Source of the DNA: Azolla caroliniana
Lineage: Eukaryota; Polypodiophyta
Length of the DNA stretch: 64,000 nt
Assembly (NCBI GenBank): GCA_043228905.1
Contig: JBHGNT010000002.1
Coordinates: forward strand, 25,606,001-25,670,000
Direction: 5' to 3'
In this document: positions 23,701 through 35,900 of the stretch, piece by piece
How the letters are laid out: every line of letters begins with the position of its first letter
How positions within the stretch are numbered: the stretch's first letter is position 1
Position numbers and translations under genes: made by a program
The notes under the pieces: model-generated
The model's database searches: none
Told to the model about the DNA's origin: nothing
Seen by the model: the letters and a program-made list of their open reading frames with translations, nothing else

Positions 23701-26700
23701 TTGCTGGAATACTTATGGTTAATGTACATGAATGCATGCAGACATACGTATCACTGTGTATGTACATACATACATACATACATAGATAAATGTGCACATG
23801 CACATATATAGTATAGCAACAAAAGATTTGCTGTACCGCAACAGATTGGAATTCATCATATTCAGTTGCCAAGGTCTCCCAATTACATGTACTTGGTGGA
23901 GGCATGAAACGACCCCTAAGATTTGGCTTATCCTTATAATCAGTATTCCGTAGTTCTCGATATAGTCTCTGTCCAGTAATAGGGTCATTCTCATACCTGC
24001 ATTAAAAAATCTAGTCAACAAAATATGTTTTAAAAATCATGGTTTGAAAGATCTGTTTTAATTACTTCACAAAAAGGGATATGTCAAGAAGCTTACCAGT
24101 ATCTTGAGCCATGCATGTCAACACCAGTCCTCTCCTTTCTAATGTGAGATAAAGGAACTCCTTTCTTTAGCATATCATCAATAAAAGCCCTTGCATCCTC
24201 TTGCTGATGGTAAAATATAAAGAAAGGATCTCTTAGTGAGGGCTTTACAAAAATGAAAAGCAGTTTGTGCAGAGTGATCAACCTATGGGCTTCTCCAAAG
24301 AATAAATCTACCTTTCAAAAGAATTTGCATAATGTCCTTTTATAAACTATAAATGGAAAAATGAGAAACATAATCTTTGTGATTTAAGAAATCAAATGCC
24401 ACGTAATTTTCATAAATAAATTATTGGGAGCTCAACTCAGGATAAGTTGTATAGAATTCAACATATACAGCGGATTGTGTTAATCATATATTAAAATAAT
24501 AAAAATTAAATGTTTAAACCAAAATCAAAATGTAGTGAATAATAGCATGCTTCTGTGTTTGTTAAAATTGAAATAAATATTTTCCTTTTGTTTCTATATT
24601 CTATTAAATTTGTTACAAAATTAGGAGATGTTTCCCTTCTCTGTCCATGGAACGTGCTCATTACCTACTATTATGAATAGGTTGAGTTTCACTCCTGGTT
24701 TAAAATAGCATATGGAGATGTGAGTTGATTATGATTCACGTCACATGATTATGTTATGAAAAGCACCATCACGTTTTGCTTTTGAAACCCTATAAATACA
24801 TCAGTTCTCTCATGTGTCCAAATCAGTGTGCATGAAATAGGATATTTATTTATGTATGTTAGTTGACCAAACTTGTTGATCTATCATATAAAGTATTATC
24901 ACATGAATTGATTATGTTATGAAAAGCATTATAACATTTTGCTTTTCAAATCCTGTATAAATGTATCTGTTCTCTCATGTGTGTCTGAATCAACCGGAGT
25001 GCATGAAATAGAGTATCTATTGATGTATGTTAATTTGTGTAATTGAAGATTAAAACATTTATTTATTTATATTAATTGTATAACCATGGACATAATGCTT
25101 CTATGACCTTCAAATTATGGATTTCCTTTACATTTGTTTAAATCATGAATTTCCTTTACCTTGATTGATCATGAAATTTGGCAGTAGTTCTTACTGTTCT
25201 GATCCAGGAGTGGTATGTTACAATTCTAATCATGGAGATGAACCAGGGGAGCATGATTCATTTCTTCTACCCACTGACATAATGGTTAGAATCATGGATC
25301 TCCTTTACCTTAAACTAATCATGAATTCTGGCAGTAGTTCTTACTGTTCCAATTCTAATCATGGAGATGAATCAGGGGGGCATGTTTCATTTCTTCTACC
25401 CACTTGTGTAGTGGTTAGAACTATGGATTTCCTTTACCTTTGATTAATCATGAAATTTGGCAGTTATTCTAGTCATGAAGATGAACCAGGGGAGTGGTTT
25501 TATTTCGTCTTCAACCCACTTGTGTAATGGTGAGAAAAACAGAGATACGTATGTATTTTATGTTTAAAATAATATAATTGAACTCTGAAATACAAACATG
25601 AGTACTTGAAAAACAGGTATACATATTGCAGGATGCATTTATATTATGTGAAGGCAAGTAAAAATGAAGAAAATTTTGGGGATTACAGTCTAGTATTTAA
25701 ACAAATACAAGTATAGAAAACTCTAGAAACTTACATCAGCACGAGCTTCACACAATGCTTTTAGAATAATGACTCGAGTGTCTGGAGGTAATTCCTTGTA
25801 AGTTTCTAGCTCATCCCTGTTCACAACAGAAACCAAAATGATCCAGGAGAACAAGGATGAAATCAGAATACATGAAAATAGTGAAATATCATATAGAGAT
25901 AATCAATCATAGATCAAAAATCTGTTAAAAGAAGATGCTGACCCATGGTAAGGAGCCAATGGAAATGAACCTTCTGCAACCTGACAAAAAAAAGAATCCA
26001 AACATCAGAAGGGAAACTAATATTGCTACAGATAATGAGTGATTGAACTGTATAGGAAAAACAACTCTGAACTATCCTCCAAATTTTTTATTTTATTCCC
26101 AAAGTTTTTATTATTTCTCCATACAGTTGGTCAATGCCAAGAGAGAGAAAAGAGTGATGAATTGAGCACATAATTGCTCGAATAGCATACGTAATTTCTC
26201 TTTCAATCATTGAACAAGGGCATTTCGGAAGTAACAAAAATGTGGAAACAAAATTAAAACACAGGATAGTTGAGAGTTTTTCCCTTTAATATGTAGTCTA
26301 GATTTTAGAAAGGACCAGATTATTACCCAAGGCCACCATTCTATCATCTTCTTGCAAAGTAATGCAACCCATGTGTCTTGATTGATGGGAGTTCTACTAA
26401 TTGGTCGAATGGCCTGCATTGATCAGCTCTTCAGCAATAGTGTGTGTGCTAGTTCTGACAAAAAAATGGAAATTTAATCCAAACAATTCGCACCTTTAGA
26501 AGAGCAATGTGAATCTCTTCCAACAATGAGTTGGGCATCAGCAAAGCATTCTCAAGATCCTTTATGGTGAACTCAGAGTTAAACTTGAGGATGGGTCTGA
26601 ACACCTGTAGGGGGAAAATTTTCAATTTTAACTTTTGATTCCCATATAGGATCATTGCATTAAAATGAAGGGTGAAGACAACATGGAAAAAAACAGTATG

Positions 26701-27865
26701 GGTTGAAAATCACCAGAAAACAAGAGAAAAAGGGCATAAATTGGGCATCACTGTCATTTATCAAGTTCCTCAACTGTGCAATAGCATTGCATTTAAAGAA
26801 GAAATCAAAAGAGCCAAAACCAGGCATCCTTATCGAGCTCCTCTAAAGTGTGAGGGAGGATGCAGGGTGCAATTCGTACACATAGCAGAAAAGAAATGGT
26901 CAGAGTTGGGAGAAAAAGATAGGGTCAGTGTTGGGGAATCGGAATAGTACTCCCAGAGTGTGCAAACACAATATCCAAAACACATAAAAAACAAGGGTGA
27001 AAAAGCTAGAAATTCAGCATCAGAAGAGCATTGTCAAGCTCCTCTATAATGTGCCAACACATGATCTAACATCATAATAAACAAGAGGGAAGAAGTGGAA
27101 TTTTGAAGGTCATAAGAGAAGGAAAGGGTTTCCAACGACATGCCATGAAATCTAAATCATTAGGAAAGAGGAAAAGGGAGCAATTTATTCAGCATAAAAT
27201 ACAGGGTCATAGATCACATGAAATATATGTTTTTCACTTTCCACTTCTTGTGAAAAGAAACAAGTAAAAAAACAACAAAAATTACTAGCATTCATGGAGG
27301 GATAGGAATTCAGGCGAAAGTAAAAGAATGTTGACACAACAAGTGAGACAATGGGAGGCAAACAAATCAAACACAAAAAAGCAAAAAACAAAGAAGAAGA
27401 GAAAGCTACACTCACATTGAAGAAATGAACGATGGACGCTAGCTCCCACATCCTACGGAGGAACCACAACGGATCTCGATCCGGTGATGCAGGCGTTGGC
27501 ACAAGAGCCATAGGAATGCTTCCTCCACCGCTTCTGATCCCATTCCCTTCTTTTCCAGCACTGATCCCCCGATTCCCATCAACATTTCCTACATTCCCAT
27601 CCATATTTTTATCACAGCTCCTGATGCCATTTCTAGTGGCCCTGTTCTGTGTGCGAGGTGTAGATCTCTGCACAGAGGGGGCGAGGGGGGCCAATCGGGA
27701 AGGGGTCTTTGACCTGCATGCTCTAGGGGGTCTCTTGGAAGGTGAGCCATGTGGGGTCTTGGTCCGTTTCTTCTGGTGGATCTGATACTTCTGATTCTCG
27801 ATGGATATAACAAAAGAAGAGGAAGAGGAGGAGGAAAAGGGGTGCCTCATAGGATCGCTCATCAT
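20795..27865 (-). CDS. DDR4: DDT-domain chromatin protein, DDR4-like, 12 exons, 816 aa
   Basis: Exons (5' to 3' on the minus strand): 27865-27416, 26604-26494, 26413-26327, 25980-25943, 25816-25735, 24203-24097, 23996-23837, 23671-23579, 23257-23134, 22263-22221, 22148-21924, 21725-20795 (stop). Residues 1-130 are basic and Ser/Pro/Arg-rich. The DDT domain (about 135-235) reads LWFLRRMWELASIVHFFNVF, then FRPILKFNSEFTIKDLENAL and WVALLCKKMIEWWPWVAEG. WHIM-like motifs follow (ELPPDTRVIILKALCEAR; RTGVDMHGSRYWYENDPITG). Known DDT/WHIM proteins are partners of ISWI remodellers, and in Arabidopsis DDR4 pairs with ISWI in transcriptional control, so a nuclear remodelling role is inferred. The C-terminal 300 residues are acidic (DDDEDE, EEEEEDGHDDDEDE) and hold five 11-residue repeats. 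A tandem ATGATG start follows a tiny upstream ORF. Confidence 0.9.
21044..21208 (-). repeat. DDR4: Five 11-residue repeats within the DDR4-like protein
   Basis: Residues about 680-734 read EKQLEVIVDVH, DIKEITINDVQ, EIKQLNMNEVC, EVKNIAIESIV, DVKQLECTVSC. The pattern is acidic, aliphatic, Lys, then alternating aliphatic residues. It is encoded by diverged 33-bp units. Confidence 0.85.
24740..25500. repeat. Two sets of imperfect tandem repeats in a DDR4 intron
   Basis: Set 1: the marker gattatgttatgaaaagca occurs at about 24746 and 24908, unit about 160 bp. Set 2: three units starting with tcctttacc plus atcatgaa-ttggcagt at about 25149, 25301 and 25431, unit 130-152 bp. All lie in the 1.5-kb intron between exons 5 and 6. 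Confidence 0.8.
26741..27056 (-). repeat. DDR4: Decayed copies of part of exon 2 inside intron 1 of the DDR4-like gene
   Basis: The exon 2 segment 26531-26574 (plus strand ttgggcatcagcaaagcatt then ctcaagatcc) is echoed at 26741-26780, 26821-26852 and, best, 27013-27056 (attcagcatcagaagagcat then tgtcaagctcc). Spacings are 83 and 192 bp. Confidence 0.6.
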
Positions 27866-27873
27866 TCCTCCAT
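27862..27873 (-). promoter_or_regulatory. Three-codon upstream ORF overlapping the DDR4 start
   Basis: On the minus strand ATGGAGGAATGATGAGC contains an ATG-GAG-GAA-TGA mini-ORF whose stop overlaps the tandem main ATG codons. G at -3 and G at +4 make its start context fair. A ribosome that terminates there is placed directly on the main start. Confidence 0.6.
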
Positions 27874-27887
27874 GTCCTTCTCTGTTA

Positions 27888-27944
27888 CAGAGAGAGAGAG
27901 AGAGAGAGGATTTCCCCTGTTCCCGATCTCTCTCTCTCTCAGAG
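27888..27944. repeat. GA run followed by TC run in the DDR4 leader
   Basis: About 11 GA units (27888-27909) and a TCTCTCTC run (27927-27942) are separated by 17-18 nt, so the transcribed leader could fold into a GA/CT hairpin just upstream of the start codon. Confidence 0.75.
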
Positions 27945-28024
27945 GTAGCAAGTAGTTAGCAGAGTGTTATGCCAAATTTGTTCCTTGTATAAAGAAAAGA
28001 TACTACTTCCTTGGTATATGTATA

Positions 28025-28105
28025 CATAATACTACTATACTATACATACTTTAAAATACTATACTGTACTATAAGTCTATACTATACTATACTATGCTAT
28101 ACGGT
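28025..28105. repeat. TATAC-type pentanucleotide repeat
   Basis: Degenerate actat and actatacta units upstream of the DDR4-like gene. Confidence 0.75.
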
Positions 28106-29957
28106 TAGAGCATTTAGTATCTTCATATAGGTAGTCTATATGTATATACATATGTACATAGATAGTTCATCACAACTCTCTATGTATTGTCTTCTATTCA
28201 TCGCAATTTTCAGCTTGATGTGCAAAATTACTAAAGGCAAGAATGAATACACACTCACTCTGCATGAAAGTGTATAGATCCAATGCATCGCCTCCCTCGA
28301 ACATCCTTACCAAGTGAGCTTCAACCTCATTTAGAATGCCTCGCATGTAAGGACACCATGCATGGTCTTTGTGAGTTCCCACATGTTTTGCGACATCATT
28401 CGACCGTTGAGAGGTTGAAATAGATCATCTATATTGTTGCTCGCATACTTATTTAACACGTGAAGATGTCATTAAGCATCGCTTGCTAGAATGGTTCCTA
28501 CTCCAATCATGTTCACATGTTTTCCATGTCACTAAATTGTTGCCTAATGTGGCGTCCTCTCTAGGCATTCAAGTAAATCTCTCAATGGGCAATCTCTTCA
28601 CCATCAACATAGGTGATAACCATTAGTCTTGAGGTTGTTCCGCATTGGTTTGGGAGGGGTGGTAGGGAATAGAATTATAGAGCTATGTAAATTCTTTGTA
28701 CATCACATGATCATGTTGAAACATGCAAACGGTAGTGTGATTGGTTTCTAGTTAGATATGTGTTATGCATCTTGTGGTATTCACGCAAGGGGGTCACTTC
28801 ATTTGCAACTCAAGTTCATGTTGTTCAAACTCATGGCCTTGATGGAATGCAAGTCATTCATTACGAAATCCTCGACAAAGACTCAATAAAATATGTCATG
28901 CAAGGATTTTTATTTCTTTGTCGTCATTTTGTGGATAATTACAACGAAATCATTATATTTAATAATGCCCACATAAATTATATTTCACTTACAAAAACCA
29001 AAAGCTACAAGATGTACTGGGTAAAACTCTTGAAGTGTTAATTTTCTCATTTATATTACGAGAGCCTTTTTCATCAATGGCCCCATTATTTTCTTTTTCA
29101 CCAAGACCTTGGCTCCTACAACTTACTTAATATATCGTTGACTCACCTTTATCAGCTCTCCCTTTATTGCAACAACCTTTCAAGACATTAATTTAAGTTC
29201 GTTTATTTTCTAGTTTATGATTAAATCAATGCATTCTCAAATGGCTATATCCATAAGAAGTTCAAGACACTTGGTGTGTCTCAACCAAGTCATGATATAG
29301 ACCCTACCTTCACAAAGATGAAGTCTCAAATGATAAGTTTGGAAAACTCAAATGATAAGTTTGGAAAAAGAAGCCAATAAAAAACATTCATTGCGTTTGC
29401 TACTAGATCACCCCCAAGTCATGAACCATGACATTTGCCAAATGTACTCACCACAATATTATTAAACACAAAAGGACTTTCGCAGATCATGGTAACTGAT
29501 GTTTAGGTTATCAATCTAACATCTTTAATGCATTTGAACAGGATAACATAGTTTCGTTAACAAGACTTGAACCTCAGTCACTCGGATTAAAACACAAATA
29601 GTCCATTCATATAACAATAAAATAATTTATTCCATCTTTTCCATTGACATATAAACCATCTTGCAGTAAATCTACAGTTCGATACAAGTCTCCTCTGACC
29701 ATTTTGATTTGTTGATACAAATCTTAGGATTTCTGGAGAGAACTCATCGAGGTATAACTCCAAATTACAGCCTCTCTATACACTGAACAATCTATACATA
29801 TGTATGTTCTGTACAAAGAATTGAACTTCCTTTCTCATTGCAAGAGGGTCATCTCTTCTTTTTTCTTATTTTACCCCTTTTTGCAATGAATATATAAATA
29901 TACAATAACTTATATATATATATATATATATAATATACACACAACACCACCTATACT
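28106..29957. other. Intergenic region between the DDR4-like and ClpD genes
   Basis: No recognised gene. It holds a 21-bp direct repeat (caaatgataagtttggaaaa, twice near 29327-29370) and a TA run at about 29910-29931 just 3' of the ClpD stop codon. Confidence 0.5.
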
Positions 29958-32900
29958 TTAGAGTGAGCCAGTCCTTATTGACACGCAGACTTCTTCACAG
30001 CTTCTATCAGGTTTACGATGATGCATCACAACAGGATTCCCTGTTTCATCAATATCGACTAGAGCTGTATCTCCATTGCTATAAGCTTCTGCCAACAAAG
30101 CCTCACTAACCTTATCTTCAACGAGCTGAACTATTGCCCTACGAAGAGGGCGTGCTCCATAGGTGCGGTCGTATCCTTGGTCACATACAAGTTGAACCAT
30201 TGCTTCTGAGATCTCCAAACCAATTCCCATCTTGGATAGCCGTGCCTTTGTTTCCTTTAACATCATCTCTACAATTTCCCGAACCTATCACAGATTTCCC
30301 ACTCATCAGTGTTATGTAATCACATTCATCACAGATACATTGTACAATAGTATTACAATATCAAAAAAGAATGCATTGTAGCATAATAGATTACATTGAT
30401 CCATAGCTAATGAATATAATGCAGCACTGTTTTCATCAATCCATTGGCTAAAAACCCATTGTAGCATATGATAATTACATAAATCCACAAGCAAAGAAAA
30501 ACATTGTAGTATACACGGACAATAGTTGAAACACTTACATCTGATTTCTCAAGCGACCTGAAAACTACTACATCATCGAGTCTATTCAACAATTCAGGCC
30601 GAAAATATGACTTCAATTCTTCCATAACTAGGGAACGTAACACTGCATATTTTCCTTCATTTGAATGGTCTGTAAAGGTAAAGCCTATCCTGTTACTGCC
30701 TCCTTTCGCAATTGCCGTTGATCCAATATTGGATGTCATGATAAGAAGAGTATTCTTGAATGATACTTTCCGACCCTGAAGACCAAGATAAGTGGCCATA
30801 AAAGATGCGGCATTAAGTCAGGTGAGTGGGTTTAAAATGTTAGTGATCCCTCACTGATGTGAATGCCATTAAAATATTCTCAACTAGATGTTATCTATAC
30901 AAGTCCTTTTAATCCATGCATTTTACTACAAACCTATTAGTGAGAAACCTCAAAGAGAGGTGAAAAATCACAAAGAATTTTGACGAGTAAGATTAATGAT
31001 ATTCAAAAAATAGGGCATAAAAAGTCCCTTCCCATGTCATGGAGACACACCTGAGAATCTGTAAGATGGCCATCTTCAAATATTTGTAACAGAAGATTGA
31101 ACACATCAGGGTGAGCTTTCTCAATCTCATCAAGTAAAATAACTGTGAAGGGCCGTCTGCGCACAGCTTCTGTAAGAGTTCCACCATCACCATATCCCAC
31201 ATATCCAGGTGGTGACCCTATCAACTTGCTTACAGTATGTCGTTCCATGTATTCACTCATGTCTAGCCTTACCATAGCTGACTCCTACAACAAGCACAAC
31301 CAACGCTTAATGGTTCAACAATAAGACAAAGTATGTAATTAATTACATACTCAATAATGATAAGAAATAATACCAAGTGTATGAAAATATATCAGATAGC
31401 CAATAATGATAAAACAATGATATTAAGTGTATGAAATTATATCAAGATTAATGATAATACAAAGTGTGATAAAATATATTAAACTTACTGATCCAAAATA
31501 ATGTTCCGACAAAGCTTTTGTAAGCTCGGTTTTCCCTACTCCTGTAGGCCCACAAAACAACATTGTGGCAATTGGACGGTTCGGATCTTTCAGACCTACA
31601 CGAGCTCGTCTTATAGCACGAGCAATTGCACTCACGGCATCACGTTGACCCACAACACGAGTTTGGAGAGTTTCTTCAAGATGAATAAGCTTGTTTTGCT
31701 CATCAGCGGTTAATTGCTCAAGAGGAATACCAGACCACATGGACGCAATTGATGCAATCTCTTCGGGACCAACAACAACTAATCTGCATTGAAGGTTAAA
31801 AACAATACCTTTTTAAGCTCAATAGCCTACAGTAAATTTTCACTTGGGCATCTAACATTCAATGAAAATTCACTCATAAAAATGGTACCCATCATCATAA
31901 TCATCACTTTCGAGCATGGTATGCACCCCTAGCGATGAACTGTCTTGAGTATCAGACTCTGTCTCTAAAAATCCAGATATGGTATTATCTTCCTCATTGG
32001 ACTTCACTGGAATACCACTTGTTTGAGGTACAAGCATCTGTGACAATAAATATAGATATAAACAGCAAATTAAAAGAAAAAATAATAAGATATCCAGTTG
32101 TTAGTGGATCATCAGTATCCATACATACAACAGTATTACGCTTATAGCCATAGCTGCACTGGAAAGGAGAAATGGTTTTGAAAAGCAAGATAAAGATGGA
32201 TGAGCCTATATGTACACATATACCCAAGGAATGAATTAATTAGTGACCATTGACAAGATAATTTGGTCATTCAACCAAAGAATAAAATCTCTCCGTTTTG
32301 AATAGGCCACTACTCTTTTCAGCTAGTCTATTTCATGGATAAATTGTTTCAGGGAGCTTGCATGTTGGATTGTAAAAGATAAACCATGATTACACATTTT
32401 TGTTTGATGGGTTCATGTAGCTTCTCTAGATCTTGGCTTCAATGTTTCAGAGAGAAACAGAATGGGATTACATCGTATTAGCATCTGCAAATAGGCTTAT
32501 GAGATCAGAGATAGATAGAAGATAGATTTTATTATTGTCCTTGACAGTCAAAGATACGAGAGGGAGAGAGAGATAGAGCGAGAAGGATTGACACTAAGAC
32601 ACTAGTTGCTTTAACAACTCACACAGGTCGACCCTAAATTGACGATGGAGATCGTTTTCCTATTTTGGAAATATTGGGGATTGTGTCATAATTGAGATGA
32701 GCGCAATGCTTTTGTATTTGATGATAGGCGTGGAGTCAAAGAATATCTACGAAAGTTGAAGGGGGTACTAATGTGGCAATTTTCTTCATTGGAGCAAGTG
32801 TAAATTCTTTCCTAGGTGGAGTGTTTGCCTTGCCTATTGACGATTCAACATGTCCCACAACCCTTGTAGTTAGTGGTGACCACATTCGATTGTGGTACCA

Positions 32901-35900
32901 TTGTAGTGTTTTCCACACATTTATTAATATAGTTGTGTGTTTTCACCAAAGAGCGGGATCAAAACTTTGGGAAAATAAATAAATTGTTGAAGGGAAAGTT
33001 CAGAAAATCTAGCTTCAGCTATTCGGAAAATGAAACCGTGCATTATATGGTCTAAAATATACGGCTCTAGCTACTAGACATTAGATCACAAAAAATATAA
33101 TACATGACAATAATAAGACAAATGAGAAGTTGTGCAAGCTATACGATGGAAATCAGAAGAGAACAAAACTTGTCTCTTTGATGAGGATTTCACAAAACTT
33201 TAGAGAGGGTATGCATTTCATTGCTTCTTATTTGCCACTAAAGTGACAGAAACTCCTAGCAGTAACACCAGCTGTTTATAGCCATCATTTACAAAGGAAA
33301 GATATGTTATATAGAAATAAAGTAGAATTTCCCAAAAGATTCGGCTTTTATGAATCTTTTTACTCTGAGCTCTCAAGCACTTCCCAACTACTTTTATACT
33401 GCTATCTAGAAATGCAAAACATATCTTAATCTACATACTAGAATATCAACTAGTGATTTATAATATCTTTGACATTATTTTGTGGAAGGGAGTATAGGGT
33501 CAAGGTATACCGATTCATGGAAAGCTTGTGCCATTCGGATTTCTTTCCAATAATCGCTAGGAGAACTTGAAAGAATAGCAACCTGGCGTTCTTTCCGTGT
33601 TTTAAATGCATTAATGCGAGCACGACTCCCTGCTTCATCCAACAAATCAATAGCCTTATCGGGAAGGAAACGATCTGGAATGTATCTGGATGATAAATAA
33701 ACAGCTGCTTCTAATGCTTCAGCTGTTATTCTACACTTGTGATGTTCCTCGTACTTCTCACGAAGGCCCATAAGGATTTCCAAAGCATCTTCCTGTGTAC
33801 AAACAGATTCCCAGAATGCCAATCAGACAAGGACACAAATAAAGAGAACGTTTTGACAAAAGCAGAGACGAGATTCAAGGAAAGAGCATGTACCTGGGAT
33901 GGTTCATCGACCATCACTGGCTGAAAACGGCGTGCCAAAGCTTTGTCTTTTTCGATATGCTTTCTATGCTCTACAATTGTTGTAGCTCCTATACACTGTG
34001 AAAAATAATACAAAATTCTAAGTATTGGCCATGATACAACTTAGAGCACGATATGTTCCCTACCAAACATTCTTTTTGGAAAACCTATACATTTGTAAGT
34101 TAAAAGATTCCAACTTATAGAATAAAACCTAAACCTTTACAAGTTATCATATTATGTGATCACAAAATGAAAGAAGAAGAGAAACAAATATAAAAATCAA
34201 TAAATCTGAGGATCCCAAAAGGGTCCATGTATCATGATTGCAATACATGTCATCAACACAAAACAAGATATTCAAACAGCTAGATTTTACAAATCCACCA
34301 AGCCAGGGTCCTAAGAAGTTGGACAAATAGGCTATTCTTGAAATGTGAGAATATTGCACATCCAGAGACAGAATGACACAGTATTTGCAAGAAAACCTGA
34401 AGTTCGCCCCTAGCTAGAGGAGGCTTCAATAGATTTGCAATGTCAAGACCACCCCCTCCACTTCCACCTCTACCGGCTGACCCTGAGCCAACTAGTGTGT
34501 GAACTTCATCAATTAACAATATGACGTTGCCTGAAATAAAACAAAATCCATGTATGCAAAATGAGTGCTTATGACTAGGTATATCAAGGGATCAACACAT
34601 CAAAAAAGCATTGGAACGAGGTATCACACCTGACTGCTTGATTTCATCTATAAGATTTGTCACCCTGGATTCCAATTCCCCTCTTTCCTTCGCTCCTGCA
34701 AGGAGAAGTCCCATATCCAGCGACATTACACGCTTCTCCTGGTGATAGGAATCAATAATAGAAGAGCTTTAGCGTGTTGACTATGATTTTCAATGTAAAA
34801 GTTTGTCAAAAAACAATAGGGTGAACTTCAAATTTTGACTCATGGAAAGACGGTTATGTAAAAGTTTGTCATGGAATGGCTTACACTGAGAAATTCAGGC
34901 ACACCAGAATTAACAATACGTAGTGCCAAGCCCTCAGCTATAGCAGTTTTCCCAACACCCGGTTCTCCGAGAAGCATCGGGTTGTTTTTTGTGCGTCGTC
35001 CAAGGATTTCAACTACCCGTTGTACTTCTTTATCCCGGCCAATCACTGGATCAATCTTCCCATCTCGAGCTCGAGCAGTTAAATCCACGCAGAAATCTTC
35101 CAAGGATCCTTTTTCTGGAGCATTTCAGCACAATGGAACAAAATAAGTGAAAATGTCATTAAGTATTACATGCAATGAATCGGACCAAAGGAGTGATGAA
35201 CGATCAATGGCATGTTGTTTACAGCACCTTTCTTGGTGAAGTGAGATAAATTCTCAAACGCATTTTTCCTATATATTATAGTACCAATTTGGATCAATTG
35301 CAATTTGCTATAGATTATAGCACCTTTCTTGCTCAAATTGGTGATAAAATGTTTTAAATGTTGATCCTATAGAACATTTGCTATAGGTTATCACATCTTT
35401 CTCGCTCAAATGAGAGATAAAACGTTCAGAAGATTTTTTCTATAGAATATTTGCTATAAGTTATAGTACCTTTCTAGCTCAAAGAGATCAAATGTTCAAA
35501 ACATTTATTTTAAAGAATATAGTACATTTCTTACTCCGAGAGCGCTTGGAAACTGTCCCTGCCCCTGCAGAGGACTTCTCTGGTACTGCTGTTGGAGGTA
35601 TCGGTGTCCTTCCTTCATTGGCTAGCTCCCTTTGTAACCTAGAAATTGCTTCAGACCGTAGTTTCTCTCTATTAAGACCCATGCTGCATAAAAAAAACAT
35701 TTAGCAAACTAAAGAGGACACTAGATATTCCACATCTCAGGATTTTATTTGTTGAAAAGGTTTGTATGTATCATTGTGTATTACTAGAATTTAGTTATTC
35801 TTACGATTTTGTGCGTTCTGTTCCACATATTAAAATTATATTCATTCAACAGATTTTTTATACAAGATCTTACATAACCTTTAATTTATTTCATTTGAGT

